A stretch of DNA of 64,000 nucleotides from Dolomedes plantarius (taxonomy: Eukaryota; Arthropoda; Arachnida; Araneae; Dolomedidae): contig OU015498.1 of assembly GCA_907164885.2 (NCBI GenBank), forward strand, positions 89,200,142 to 89,264,141, read 5' to 3'. The notes beneath the pieces were generated by a model that was not told where the DNA came from, did not search any database, and worked only from the letters and a program-made list of their open reading frames with translations. Positions 23,726 to 33,895 of the stretch are shown in pieces (position 1 is the first letter of the stretch; each line of letters opens with the position of its first letter). Both the position numbers and the translations under genes were made by a program.

Positions 23726-24404
23726 GGGGACAAGGGACCCTCCAACCTTATTTTCTTTTAAATCTTCAATATATTACTCTATATACAAAATGAAAAGTAC
23801 TAATATCCTTTTCTACTACATTGAAGATACTTAGTATCGACAAAAGAGTATTTTGTGGAAAAATAAGATCTCTTATTCAAAACATTCTCCAAAAATACTA
23901 GATTTTTTCAAAATGCTCAATGCTCGTTCATTTTCTTCTCATTTCTCCCAAATTTCTCAGGATTGTTACTTAAAGTGTCTGTCATAAAACTGTGCAAAAT
24001 TCTTTCAAACATTGAATATTTTTCATTTTTACAGACCATGAAGTAAAGTAAAAACCTACAAAAACATAAAAAATAAAAGGCAGATTAAAGTATAGGTGGC
24101 TTTAGATTTATACAAAAAATTAATGCACAAATATGTTCATATATGTATGGTAAACTTATATTAAATATTTAAGGTTTTGGATATGGAAATGATATGGAAT
24201 GCGCAGGGTGCATTTTGAAACATGCTACCATTTTTGAAAAAAAAATTTGAAAAACAGGCTTTATTCGGACAAAAAATACTTATTTTCAATTCTAAGGGTC
24301 TTCAAAGTAGTAAAAAAGAATATTGATTATTCACATTCTGTATACGGAAGGGGGGGGGGGGTAATTGAAATTTAAAATATTCGAGGTGGAAGGTCCCTGT
24401 CCCC
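23726..24404. mobile_element. TTAA-target MITE, GGGGACA family, copy 1
   Basis: The element is bounded by exact TTAA (23722-23725 and 24405-24408). The inverted ends are GGGGACAAGGGACCCTCCA and, read from the right, GGGGACAGGGACCTTCCA. A 10-12 base G tract lies near 24350. The interior (AGATTTTTTCAAAATGCTC) is similar to the copy at 26923-27632. Such ends fit Kolobok or piggyBac derivatives. No coding capacity. Confidence 0.8.
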
Positions 24405-24958
24405 TTAAGATTCCAAATTAATAATTTTATTAAACTGGCAAACAAAATGTTTCTAGAAAATGAGTACATTTAATGTGAATACAAATCCTTATTTTAGTGC
24501 ATAATTATGTTTTGACGAAAAAAGCCGAAGAAAATCAGCCGTGGGATAGTATATTAAAAATAAGCATACGTAAAGTATAAAATGATTCTTGTAATAATCT
24601 TGATCTGTTACCATCTCTCTCCTTGTCGGTCAATCAAATTTAACCACACTTATTCTACATAGTCTGTTATATCACGGAATGGGAAGCTTTTATGGCATTT
24701 AGAAATTTCTTTAAACTGATCAAAAATATATAAATGATCCCACGCTTGGGATCAAGCCTATAGTATAGATATGTCAAGCGTGTTTTCCAAAATTTCTTCT
24801 GGAAGCTAGAAGAAATATATTTTAATCATATACTTGGGAGATTTCCAGAAATGAAAATTTTAGCTGCGAGGTGTTCTCACTATCTTACGAAATCTTCTAA
24901 ATGAAATTTCTCTGCACATGTACACAATTTCTCGTTTACATTGGATGTGCATATAAGA
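24405..24958. other. AT-rich intron sequence, no feature seen
   Basis: No open frame with content, no paired repeat ends. Confidence 0.5.
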
Positions 24959-25065
24959 TAATGATTCCCAACCGGAGTGCCGCGGCAATTTAGGGTTCCG
25001 TGAGATCGGCTAGGGGGGGCCGCGAAAATTTTGTGGCGGAACAAATATTATATATATATATATAT

Positions 25066-25723
25066 TAGCTGAAAACCCGCGCTTCGCTACGGAGTACATT
25101 CAAATTAAATACAACGGTCAATGTATGCAATTAATGCCAAAAAATATATATATATTTATAATAAATGCGACGATCAATGTATACAATTGATGTTATATAT
25201 ATATATATATTTATAAAAAAATCGTAAGGGATATTTATCTTTTTTTTGGATAATATCCAATCGTCTGCTACATTAGAAAGAAAAAAAAATATTTTTTTGT
25301 CTATTTAGTTGTTATGCACGTGACGATAAATTTATTTAAAGTACCAGAAAATGAAATCACGTGATCAGAATTTAATAAATTAAATTCTGAAAATTAATCT
25401 TCAAAAATTCACCAAAATCAGAAAATATAGGTAAAGATTCGAAAAACATCTCATTCGAAAAGAAATCTTCATGATCTTTCTCGTGATATAAATTTTATAA
25501 CCCTCAAATTATTATTTTAAATACAAACTTAAAAAAAAAAATTGTTAAAACATCTTAAAAATTTAATTTTAAAAGATCTAAGAAGAATTTTTCAAAAATC
25601 TTTCTTAGTGCACCCCTACACCATAAAAAGAATCGCCATGCAAAATTTCAGCCCTTTAGGTCCAGCGGTTTGGTCTGTGCGTTGTATGTCAGTGAGTCAG
25701 TGAGTCAGTCAGTTACGGAACTG

Positions 25724-25724
<1 letters not shown>
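25066..25724 (-). mobile_element. Helitron-like non-autonomous element, copy C
   Basis: It begins TTAGCTGAAAACCCGCGCTTC (CTAG mutated to TTAG) and ends CAGTTACGGAACTG before a TA run. It keeps GCACGTGACGATAAATTTATT and AATCACGTGATC. It lies inside hAT copy 1. Confidence 0.62.
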
Positions 25725-25764
<40 letters not shown>

Positions 25765-25787
25765 TATATTTTTAATATATATATATA
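25724..25787. repeat. TA-rich microsatellite between two Helitron-like copies
   Basis: TA runs with short T/A interruptions separate copies C and D. Confidence 0.9.
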
Positions 25788-26362
25788 CTAGCTGAAAACC
25801 CGTACTTCGCTACGAAGTACATTCAAATTAAATACAACGGTCAATGTATGCAATTCATGCCAAATATATATATATATATAATATCCAATCGTCTGCTGCA
25901 TTAGAAAGAGAAAAAAATATTTTTTTTGTCTATTTAGTTGTTACGCACGTGACGATAAATTTATTGAAAGTACCAGAAAAAGAAATCACATGATCAGCAT
26001 TTAATAAATTAAATTCTAAAAATTAATCTTTTAAAAATTCACCAAAAATCAAGAAATGGAGGTAAAAATTCGAAAAAAATTTCATTTTGAAGGAATTTTT
26101 ATGATCTTTCTCGTGATATAAATTTTATAACCCTCAATGTATTATTTTAAATGCAAACGTAAAAAAAAATTTAAAAGCAGCTTAAAAATTTAATTTTAAA
26201 AAAAATCTAAGAAGAATTTTTGAAAAATCCTTCTTAGTGCACCCCTACACTATTAGAAGAATCGCCATGCAAAATTTCAGCCCTTTAGGTCCAGCGGTTT
26301 GGTCTGTGCGTTGTTTGTCAGTCAGTCAGTCAGTCAGTGAAAGAATGAGTCAGTTACGGAAC

Positions 26363-26368
<6 letters not shown>
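25788..26368 (-). mobile_element. Helitron-like non-autonomous element, copy D
   Basis: It begins CTAGCTGAAAACCCGTACTTC and ends CAGTTACGGAACTG before TA repeats, head-to-tail with copy C. One of the two CACGTG motifs is mutated to CACATG (about 25987). It is slightly shorter than the other copies. Confidence 0.62.

Positions 26369-26423
<55 letters not shown>
26369..26423. repeat. (TA)n microsatellite
   Basis: About 27 TA units join copy D to the remainder of the hAT-type element. Confidence 0.95.
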
Positions 26424-26426
<3 letters not shown>

Positions 26427-26442
26427 CCCACTTAAAATAAAC

Positions 26443-26494
26443 ATTAAGTTGAATTAATTATTCTTATTCTTAAAAATAATTAATTCAACTTAAT
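26443..26494. repeat. Perfect 20-bp-arm hairpin
   Basis: Arms ATTAAGTTGAATTAATTATT (26443-26462) and its exact complement (26475-26494) are separated by 12 bases. The related hAT copy at 51555-51590 lacks the second arm, so the hairpin arose in this copy. Confidence 0.9.
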
Positions 26495-26922
26495 ATTGTG
26501 ACACAACTCACGACCGACAGATTGTGACACGAATCGATGCACTCGTTCCTGAGGGTGAATTAGCGACTCTCACACCCACATCTGTTAGGCTTGATATGAA
26601 ACGCATGTGCTCTAAGCATCACTGGCAAGTTTCACATTAATAAAAGAAAAGTCATTTTTAGTGATTTCTATTGTGGTCCTCATGTGTAGTAATATACTGA
26701 ACCCCGAGGCTATTTTTGAAACTGTATAAATATATCCTATTCTAGTGTTTGTTACTTATATCTTTCAGTAAATGAATAGAATCAGCAATGGAGGAAATGT
26801 CTATTTGGACTTAAATTTAGCATGCTTTTGATAAATATTCCAGTTTAATTTAACTCTTAAAAAAAATTCAAAACACTGAAATACTAGGAAGGGTGCCCCA
26901 GGTTTTTAATCTTGCTCCTTAA

Positions 26923-27632
26923 GCAAGGAACGGTGGACCTTTATTTGAGCAAATCTCGTCATTGTAATACTATTGTGTTATTGTAAAATATATATATATT
27001 TCTGTAGATTATTAGTACCAATATAATTTTTTTCAAGTAAAAAATCATTTATGAAGCTTCTACAAAGTAATTTATAATGGGTAAGTATAGTAATAAATAT
27101 TAAAGCTGTTTTTCTCAAAACAGATTTTTCAAGGTTTTTAGATTTTTTAAATGCTCCATGCTACATAATTTTTGTTCAAAATTCATGAAATTGATAAGGA
27201 AGAATCCTGATGCCGTTTACAAAAAAACTGGGCATGCATTTTACAATTCGATTTTATTAAGGTAATTAAATTTGATTTATAACTTTTTAAAAGGCAAAAT
27301 TTTGATGAAAATCGGGATTGAATTCAGATAAAAATCTCTCAAAAATTAACTTTTCAAGGGATCAAATAATCGATACCCAGATTTATTTTTTATGCAGTTT
27401 AAAGAGATTAAAATGAAAAATCGAGGAAATATCTCAAAAATTAAGTAGCAAGGAGCATTTTAAAATTTTGTTTATAAATTTCAAATTTTTTTAAGAATAT
27501 TAAAATTATAATGAGATTGGAAATTTATTTTAAGGTATTCTATTTATTTATAGTGAAATGTATCTATGTACAAAATTTCGTATCTCTATGATGAAAAGTA
27601 AAAAAAAGTCAATTTTAATGTCCACCGTTCCC
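26923..27632. mobile_element. TTAA-target MITE, GGGGACA family, copy 2
   Basis: The left end is TTAA then GCAAGGAACGGTGGACC. The right end, read inward, is GGGAACGGTGGACAT, next to TAAGG (one T lost). The interior shares AGATTTTTTAAATGCTCCATGC with the copy at 23726. The uninterrupted hAT copy (about 53365, TCATTCCCGCGGGTTCCG) shows the empty site, which supports the boundaries. Confidence 0.72.
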
Positions 27633-27906
27633 TAAGGTGCCACAGACATAAAAAGGTTAGGAATCCCTGATCTAAGGAATCATTCCACCTTTCACCATAT
27701 TTCAGAGTTATTTTAGCCTTCATGTTTTATATATGGAATGATTTAAAAGACTTTCTTTGGGGATCTGAAAACCCAAACAGATTTTTCAGCAAATAGTATT
27801 GATATCAGGGTATCTTTGCTTTACTCAATCTATTTGTGTTTTAAGGTACCTATCTACGTTCGGAGCACTTTTTTTTCAAAAATATACAGTACTAATTATA
27901 TACATG

Positions 27907-28798
27907 CAGGGTGTCCATAATTAAACTTCCCTACTTTAAAGTTGTCTACAGTCGAAACTATTGTTCAGAAAGTTATGAAATATTGTGTAGGATATATTGA
28001 AGGGATGGGAATTTGTTTGAGCGAATATTAAAATTAGTTCAAAATTTCACTACCAGAGGGCGTTTTTTGATGAATTTCACATTTCGCCCACATTTACTAT
28101 AGTTAAAAAATTTATTACAAGAAAACATGTTCAACATGACGGCCATCATTTTCAGCTACCATTTGAAATCGTAAGATAGCATGTTCTACAGTTAACCGCA
28201 TTGTGTCCGGTGAAATGCTGTCTTTCAGATCGGGTATAGTTCTTGGTTTATCAAGACTGGCTAGATGTTTCACATGCCCCCAAAACCAAAAGTCGCATGG
28301 GTTGATGTCTGGGGTGCTCGATCTGGTAATCCTAACGATGACATTATGATTAGCAATAACAAGCACGCTGAAAACAAAATATCCATGAAAGTTTCTAGGT
28401 TTTATAACATCTTCTGCTCTACGTCGACAAAAAATTAATTTGCATATTTGTTTCTTCTTCGTTCCTTCAAATCTTTTGTCCGAAAATTGGTTATCTAACA
28501 AGTTTCCGATCCACTTTGCAATCACTTTAAAGATTGTAAAATTTAATGAGTATGAGTTATTGTGTTAGGGTGACCTGTATATAAAATGATGGTGAAATCT
28601 TAAGTAAAGAACCAGTCGTAAATGTGTAATTCATCAAAAACTCGTCCTCTGGTGGGGAAATTTTGAACTAATTTTTTTATTCTCTCAAACAAATTCCCAT
28701 CCCTTTAATATGTCCTACACAAAATTTCGCAACTTTCTGAACAATCGTTTCTACTGTAGACAACTTTAAAGTAGGGAAGTTTAATTATGGACACCCTG
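27907..28798 (-). mobile_element. Mariner-superfamily element with about 170-bp terminal repeats
   Basis: Ends CAGGGTGTCCATAATTAAAC are inverted at both sides, and the arms extend over about 170 bp (AGTTGTCTACAGT, TTTGTTTGAG). The right flank is TA and the left has become TG. The minus strand holds the transposase C-terminus at 28320-28127: TPDINPCDFWFWGHVKHLA (third acidic residue, DFW form), then DLKDSI, AILRFQMVAENDGRHVEHVF. N-terminal and first catalytic parts are missing. Confidence 0.85.
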
Positions 28799-29422
28799 TA
28801 TATTTTTAGTTCAAATGTGATATAAAATTATGAAAACAAATACTGTAATTTTGTTAAAAATTTCATAATATTTTAAAATAGAGGGAATATTTAAAAAAAG
28901 TTTTAGTACAATTTAGTGCTTACTTCAGAGACCCTACACTCAACTCAACTTAATATATTTTATTTTCCTTCATACTATACACTACTGTAACACTTACCTG
29001 TGTTCTGAACACCAAAAGTTTTACAAAATATTCCTAAATCACTGAAACATGCCAAAAAAAGCGATAAAGCACTGATTTTTTTAAAAAATTATTTTTTTAT
29101 AAGTGCATGTACCTGTAGAATGATTCAATTAACATATGAGCTAGTATTTTTGAAAGTGGTATAAGTGCACTTTAAAAAAAATGAGTTAACGGTAATTTTA
29201 TTAAGACATAGACACCTTCTCTTCATATTTATAATGATACATTCAGTGGAGTACGATTTTTTCATAAAGTAAACAAAAGAATTTTGGCTTTAAAATGTTA
29301 TCACAAAAATCTTTTTTTTTCAAAGTGGAATAAGTCCATTCCTAATAATTATAATTAAAACAACTTGTTTATTGCAATTTACGATTTCATTGTACACTAC
29401 GCTTTAGCAGATATTAACTAGT

Positions 29423-29629
29423 ATGGAACAAAATCCTCTATTTAAAACAATTTTTTTATTAGGAAAAAAAGGAAGACCTAAACACCTCAACAAAATTACT
29501 ATGTTGCCACTGTATAAAACTTCAAGACCTATGGCAAGAGAAAAATACAACGATATGATGAGTTTGCTGCCTTACATACCACCTATTTACCATGAATACT
29601 TCACTATGCTAACTGTAAAGGAAAAATAA
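29423..29629 (+). CDS. Short open frame, possible tail of the TTAA element's protein
   Basis: This is a 68-residue frame starting with ATG, containing GKKGRPKHLNKITMLPLYKT, then SRPMAREKYNDMMSLLPYIP and PIYHEYF. The 'P(I/M)...KY.DLM.L...IP..YH.(Y/F)' layout resembles C-terminal tails I associate with transposon-coded proteins in invertebrates, but I cannot name the family. It lies within the 27845-31867 element and no upstream frame continues it. It may be the last coding block of a degraded transposase. Confidence 0.3.
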   Translation: MEQNPLFKTIFLLGKKGRPKHLNKITMLPLYKTSRPMAREKYNDMMSLLPYIPPIYHEYFTMLTVKEK

Positions 29630-29871
29630 GTTTAAAATATAAATTCTTTTTATTTTTAGTTATCTTAACAAAGTAATTTACATTTTACACTTTTTTATTT
29701 ATATCGTCTTTTTAATATAACTGAAATTAATTCTTAATAATCTTGGTTGTTCGTGTATTTACATGTCTTCATATTAATTATTATGTTTTACATTAAAAAA
29801 TCCATTTCAGGGAAGCTAATGTCTATAAAAATATGGACGTAAATTTCCTCTTGTTTTTATTTCTTATAATA

Positions 29872-31318
29872 CAGTGGACGCTCGTTAATTCGAACTCAAA
29901 GGTTCTCAGAAAAAAGTTCGAATTATCCGAAGTTCGAATTATCCGATGTTAAGAGAAAATATATAACTTTAAATGTGTATCACTGAAGAAGAAACTCTCC
30001 TAGTATGTATAACCCCAGAAAATATATTATACTATGTTATCTAAAGTTAAACATATTAAAAAGCAATACAGACTTACCTTAATCATAAAATGATGCAGAA
30101 GATATGCAGTATAAAGTAAACTTTTATTAAAAATATGAATTACACTTTGGGGAAAAATGTAAAATGGATGTTTGGTTCTGTTTCTGATGCCGACATTGAT
30201 CAGCCAGCTTCTCGATTTGAAGTAAACATTTCAGTTCATTTTCAGAGGAAGGTTCCATCTGAATAAATGCTTTCAGAGTTTTAATAGAGTCTATTATGGC
30301 TTCGTCCATTATGGCCGCACTAAAAATATCTTTCGGCAGGTAAGTAGAGAAAAGCCCTGGCAGTTTCCTACCGATATTAGTGCATACGTGTTCATTTACA
30401 TCAGAGCTTTGGCCACATACAGTTTGATAAGAAATATTTTGCCTTGACTTAAATCGAGAAAGCTATCCATCACTGCATTTAAAATCTTCAATACCCATTC
30501 GACTTGCCAATTCATCAGCCTTCGTCAGTACTAGGGGTCCATTTATCGGAAAATTTCGAGATCTAACATCCTGGAACATTAGCAGTAGAGCTTTTTCTAG
30601 AACTTCTTGGGACGCATTTCCCATGCGTTTCCTTCCTCTAGCAAATTTTGATTTTTCCCATGAATCTAAAATTGACTCCTTGTTTTTCAAATTAGTTGAC
30701 AAGGCATTTTTTTTAATTCCATAGTCAGCTGCTAACTTTGTTTTACATTCGCCATTCTCTACTTTCTTTAAAATTTCTACCTTTGTCTCCAAAGTTAGGG
30801 TTTTGTACTTTCCACGTGTAGACATCCTGAATTTTTACACGTTCACACCACACAATGAGGAAGAAAAACTAGACCACATTAACTTGTCTGCACTGCAGTT
30901 ATAACTGACTCAGCTCCCTAGAATCTGTAGTAAAGACTAAGTTTTTCTGAAATTCTAAGAAAATCGATCCAAATAAAGGAAAATTGCTTTTTTCGTTTAT
31001 TACTAATAAGAAGGACAATAGCTACTAACGTTTAGAGCACATGCAATAGTCTAGGAATGCAGGCAAGTGCCTCTTTACACAGAAAAGAAATTTTGACACA
31101 CAAAATAATAAATACAGTGTGTATTTTCTCCATTAAACGAGGAAAAAGAATTTTTTTTGTCATTTTTAGTTCGAATTAACCGAAGTGATAAAAATTTAGT
31201 TCGAATTAATGAGATATTTTTAACATTAACTCCAATACAAGTTTTTTGGGGCCTTTGGATTAGTTCGAATTAACCGAAAGTTCGAATTAACCGAGTTCGA
31301 ATTAACGAGCGTCCACTG
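29872..31318 (-). mobile_element. Tigger (pogo) element lacking the catalytic domain
   Basis: TA flanks both ends exactly (29870-29871, 31319-31320). The terminal inverted repeats start CAGTGGACGCTCGTTAATTC on both sides and continue with repeated TTCGAATTA(A/T)CCGA units. At 1447 bp it is about half the usual autonomous length. The minus-strand coding region at 30825-30127 keeps the DNA-binding N-terminus and the extreme C-terminus. The good match of the ends suggests a fairly young insertion. Confidence 0.92.
30127..30825 (-). pseudogene. Tigger transposase derivative: DNA-binding domain without DDE core
   Basis: Residues 1-60 form a CENP-B-type N-terminal helix-turn-helix (TKVEILKKVENGECKTKLAA, then YGIKKNALSTNLKNKE). 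The second CENP-B-like domain runs through PLVLTKADELASRMGIEDFK. A TAG replaces the Trp codon after KCSDG (about 30460-30465), and the frame then continues LSRFKSRQNISYQTVCGQ to LPKDIF. That is exactly where the first catalytic NADET would come. Instead it jumps to IMDEAIIDSIKTLKAF, the C-terminal tail. One nonsense codon and one clean internal deletion have removed the whole catalytic core. If read through or trimmed, it could bind element ends but not cut. Confidence 0.85.
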
Positions 31319-31919
31319 TATGTTGTTTTTGAAAGTGGTATAAGTCCCTTTGGAGCTAAAAAAATCGTTTATTTTTAAACAATTTTAATAACTATTAATT
31401 CTTTAAAAAATTTAAAGGGTGTATAGTGTTAAAAACATCACTCGAATTGATTAACCAGTCCGCCAATATTTTAAAATTAATTCAAATACATGAAAAAATG
31501 GACTTATACCACTTTCAAAAATAACAGCTAATATATGGCTTAGCTTTTAGGTCAAAACAGAGTTCGTTTTATGTAAAACACTATTGCAGAATTTCATTGA
31601 ACTACATTGAAAATTTTTAAATGAATTTCTTTCTCGTTTACAAAAGTAACTGAAAAATGAATTTTCTACAAAATGCATTTAAAGATGCTACTTCCGGCCT
31701 TTTGATAGAGCTTTCGGTTTATTAAATTAAGTTCTCATCCAATGATCGTACGAATAAAAGCAAAGCAATTTTAGAATCCTAAAACACTGGCCCTTGAAAT
31801 AGAGCAATAACATTTTTTTTTTCGAAATTTTGCACCAAAAACAGCAATTTGAACGTAGGTAGATACCTCAAGTAAGGTTTATAGGAGCGTTCCACTTTAG
31901 AATAGCGAGGCAAACGTGT

Positions 31920-32800
31920 TGTGGCAATTTCCCCCCCTCGAGGCGAATAGGAACACCATTAAAATCGCCGCTAGCCGTGAGCCGATGCTAAAGAATGGCA
32001 AACCCCGCGGGTGGAAGAGGACCACAATAGGCACCTCTTCGGGACGCATTCCTGGGATGAAAAGAGGAGACAGTCTGGCGCCATATTTTGACAGTGGCCG
32101 ACAATGACAGTTTACGCCCTGAAACGAGTTCGCTAATGAGTCAGCGGGCAATGAAGATGTGATAATCGGCATCGTTTTTTGCGCACGGCTAGACGCTCAG
32201 CCTATCCGGAGCGAGCTATAGAGAGGAGACTAGAAAGAATTCCGCCAGGGATCAAGTTTTTAAAAGAAGCCGACGAGGGCTTGAAGACCAGAGTTTTTTG
32301 TGCGGAGAGTTTTTTGTGCGGAGAGTTTTTCCTTAGAGAGCTTAGGGGTGATACCTGATCTCCTAGCTCCACGCACTTTTAAGTGACTTGTTTTTTTGTG
32401 AGGCTCTGCCCTCTACGTGAGAAGACCCTTTTTCACCGAGAAAGGTCGGGGGAACCGATCGGAACTTGATCTCCCCAATTGTGATATTTCAGAGAAGCTG
32501 CTAGTTTCCAGTGGACGAGTGCGGGCCCTTTTTTTCTGTGACCTGACCAGCGGTTCGTCACCTCGTTTTAGCGACAGTGTGCTCCATCCTTGAGAGACAA
32601 TCCACGTTTTCTACTCCAACTTCTATGGACTGTTTGTATATATATATTATTCGAGATCGCGGCCTAACCGTCTTTATTAAATAAAACTGAAATCCTCATT
32701 ATCTTAAAAGTTTCTATTGTAGTAAGCTGTCTACCTTACACGTAACCTGTGACGCTACCTAAGTGTTTGCTTTTGACACAAATCGCAGGAATACGTTACA
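31920..32800 (+). repeat. 5' LTR (881 bp)
   Basis: TGTGGCAATTTCCCC to ATACGTTACA. A TATA-like TGTATATATATATT near 32634-32650 and AATAAA at 32680-32685 mark plausible U3/R signals. It carries two copies of the 16-bp unit GAGTTTTTTGTGCGGA, against three in the 3' LTR. The short open frames on each strand at the left edge are repeated in both LTRs and are not genes. Confidence 0.95.
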
Positions 32801-32821
32801 GCTATACTAATAATAGAAGAA

Positions 32822-32836
32822 TGGTGGCAGCAACGG
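32822..32836 (+). promoter_or_regulatory. Probable tRNA primer-binding site
   Basis: TGGTGGCAGCAACGG begins with the TGG that pairs with tRNA CCA ends and lies 21 bases after the 5' LTR. The tRNA species was not identified. Confidence 0.55.
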
Positions 32837-33054
32837 ATGAATCCAGCTTTAGAGAGTGATTTTACAAGACTGTGAGTGTGTGCGCGTACGATAGTTTGAA
32901 CTTTCAAGAGTGCATAAAAACTGTGACTAGTGTGGAGCCATTCCTACTGAGCCAAGAAAGCCAACATCCCCGATTAGAGAAGCAAGCTTCGAGGACAGGT
33001 ACTTGTTTTTTCATTCTCTAGAGGCAAATGTGTATTTGAAGTGTTTTTTTAATT

Positions 33055-33478
33055 ATTAACTCTTAAGTTAATTACCCGTCGAGAAAGTCGACAGAATATT
33101 TGTGTTTTTTTAAATATTAACTCTTAAGTTAATTACCCGTCGAGAAAGTCGACAGAATATTTGTGTTTTTTAAATATTAACTGTTAAGTTAATTACCCGT
33201 CGAGAAAGTCGACAGAATATTTGTGTGTTTTAATATTAACTCTTAAGTTAATTACCCGTCGAGAAAGTCGACAGAATATTTGTGTTTTTTTAAATATTAA
33301 CTCTTAAGTTAATTACCCGTCGAGAAAGTCGACATAATATTTGTGTTTTTTTAAATATTAACTCTTAAGTTAATTACCCGTCGAGAAAGTCGACAGAATA
33401 TTTGTGTGTTTTAATATTAACTCTTAAGTTAATTACCCGTCGAGAAAGTCGACAGAATATTTGTGTTTTTTATAATTA
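33055..33478 (+). repeat. Seven tandem ~60-bp repeats in the LTR element leader
   Basis: The units run ATTAACTCTTAAGTTAATTA, then CCCGTCGAGAAAGTCGACAG, then AATATTTGTG plus a variable T tract. CCCGTCGAGAAAGTCGAC occurs seven times. Each unit contains near-palindromes (TTAACTCTTAAGTTAA; GTCGAC). Diverged partial units with CTCGAGAAATTCGAG continue to about 33565. The array lies between the primer-binding site and the gag ATG. Confidence 0.95.
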
Positions 33479-33895
33479 ACTCCTTAGTTAAGATAACTCG
33501 AGAAATTCGAGAAACGTTTGAGCATCAGCTCGTTAAGTATATTTTATTTTGAGTCCGAGAAATTCGAGACTTGTGGTTTTGTGATCTGGTTTATGAACAA
33601 GTCGCGAAGTGTTACAAAATTTAGTAAAGTGTATCTATTGAAAACATAGAAATTTTTGCAAGTGTATGTATGTTATTGTGGGGAAATGTATTAGATGAAA
33701 TTTTTTCGGAGTAGAATTGTATAACATGTTATTGAACCGAGATTGCATATTGTGTTTTGAGTATTAAGTGTATTTGTGCTAGAAATTAAGAAAAGTGCAT
33801 TTTTATTATTCTTTATTAACGTATCGTATTAGAGTGTATTATTTTGGAGAATTGGTTTTGGACTAGTGTAATTGGGTTATATTGAGATAGAAAAA

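Larger units (their letters stand above)
24959..27669. mobile_element. hAT-type non-autonomous element, copy 1, with nested insertions
   Basis: The left end reads ATGATTCCCAACCGGAGTGC. The right end, read inward, is CAGGGATTCCTAACCTTTTT. Flanking octamers ATATAAGA (24951-24958) and ATCTAAGG (27670-27677) agree at 6 of 8 positions, suggesting a decayed 8-bp duplication. The body is the same family as 51459-53397, for example CTTATATCTTTCAGTAAATG. Compared with that copy it has been split by two Helitron-like copies (25066-26368) and a TTAA MITE (26923-27632). Confidence 0.7.
27845..31867. mobile_element. TTAA-target element (Kolobok/piggyBac type) with two nested transposons
   Basis: The left end is TTAA then GGTACCTATCTACGTTC. 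The right end, read inward, is GGTATCTACCTACGTTC beside TCAA, a one-base variant of TTAA. Subtracting the nested mariner (27907-28798) and Tigger (29872-31318) leaves about 1.7 kb. The motif GAAAGTGGTATAAGTCC and variants occur at 29151, 29321 and 31330 and inverted at 31501, probably transposase-binding repeats. A 68-residue open frame at 29423-29629 may be a transposase tail. The superfamily is inferred from the target site only. Confidence 0.6.

Noticed and set aside
26237..26440. 67-residue frame ending in Ile-Tyr repeats
   Set aside because: It is Helitron-like copy D plus a TA microsatellite.
28115..28525. 136-residue frame as a host gene
   Set aside because: Contains the mariner-superfamily DFW segment and sits between long terminal inverted repeats.
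31916..32172. Open frames on both strands at the LTR start
   Set aside because: They recur at 36323-36627 because they lie in the LTR; no domain, and one begins outside the element.
33055..33478. Regularly spaced repeats resembling a CRISPR array
   Set aside because: The whole ~60-bp unit repeats with no unique spacers, it lies inside an LTR retrotransposon leader, and the genome is eukaryotic.
33872..33895. Longer Gag frame starting at 33872
   Set aside because: The codon there is TTG. The first ATG of the frame, in a good context, is at 33896.
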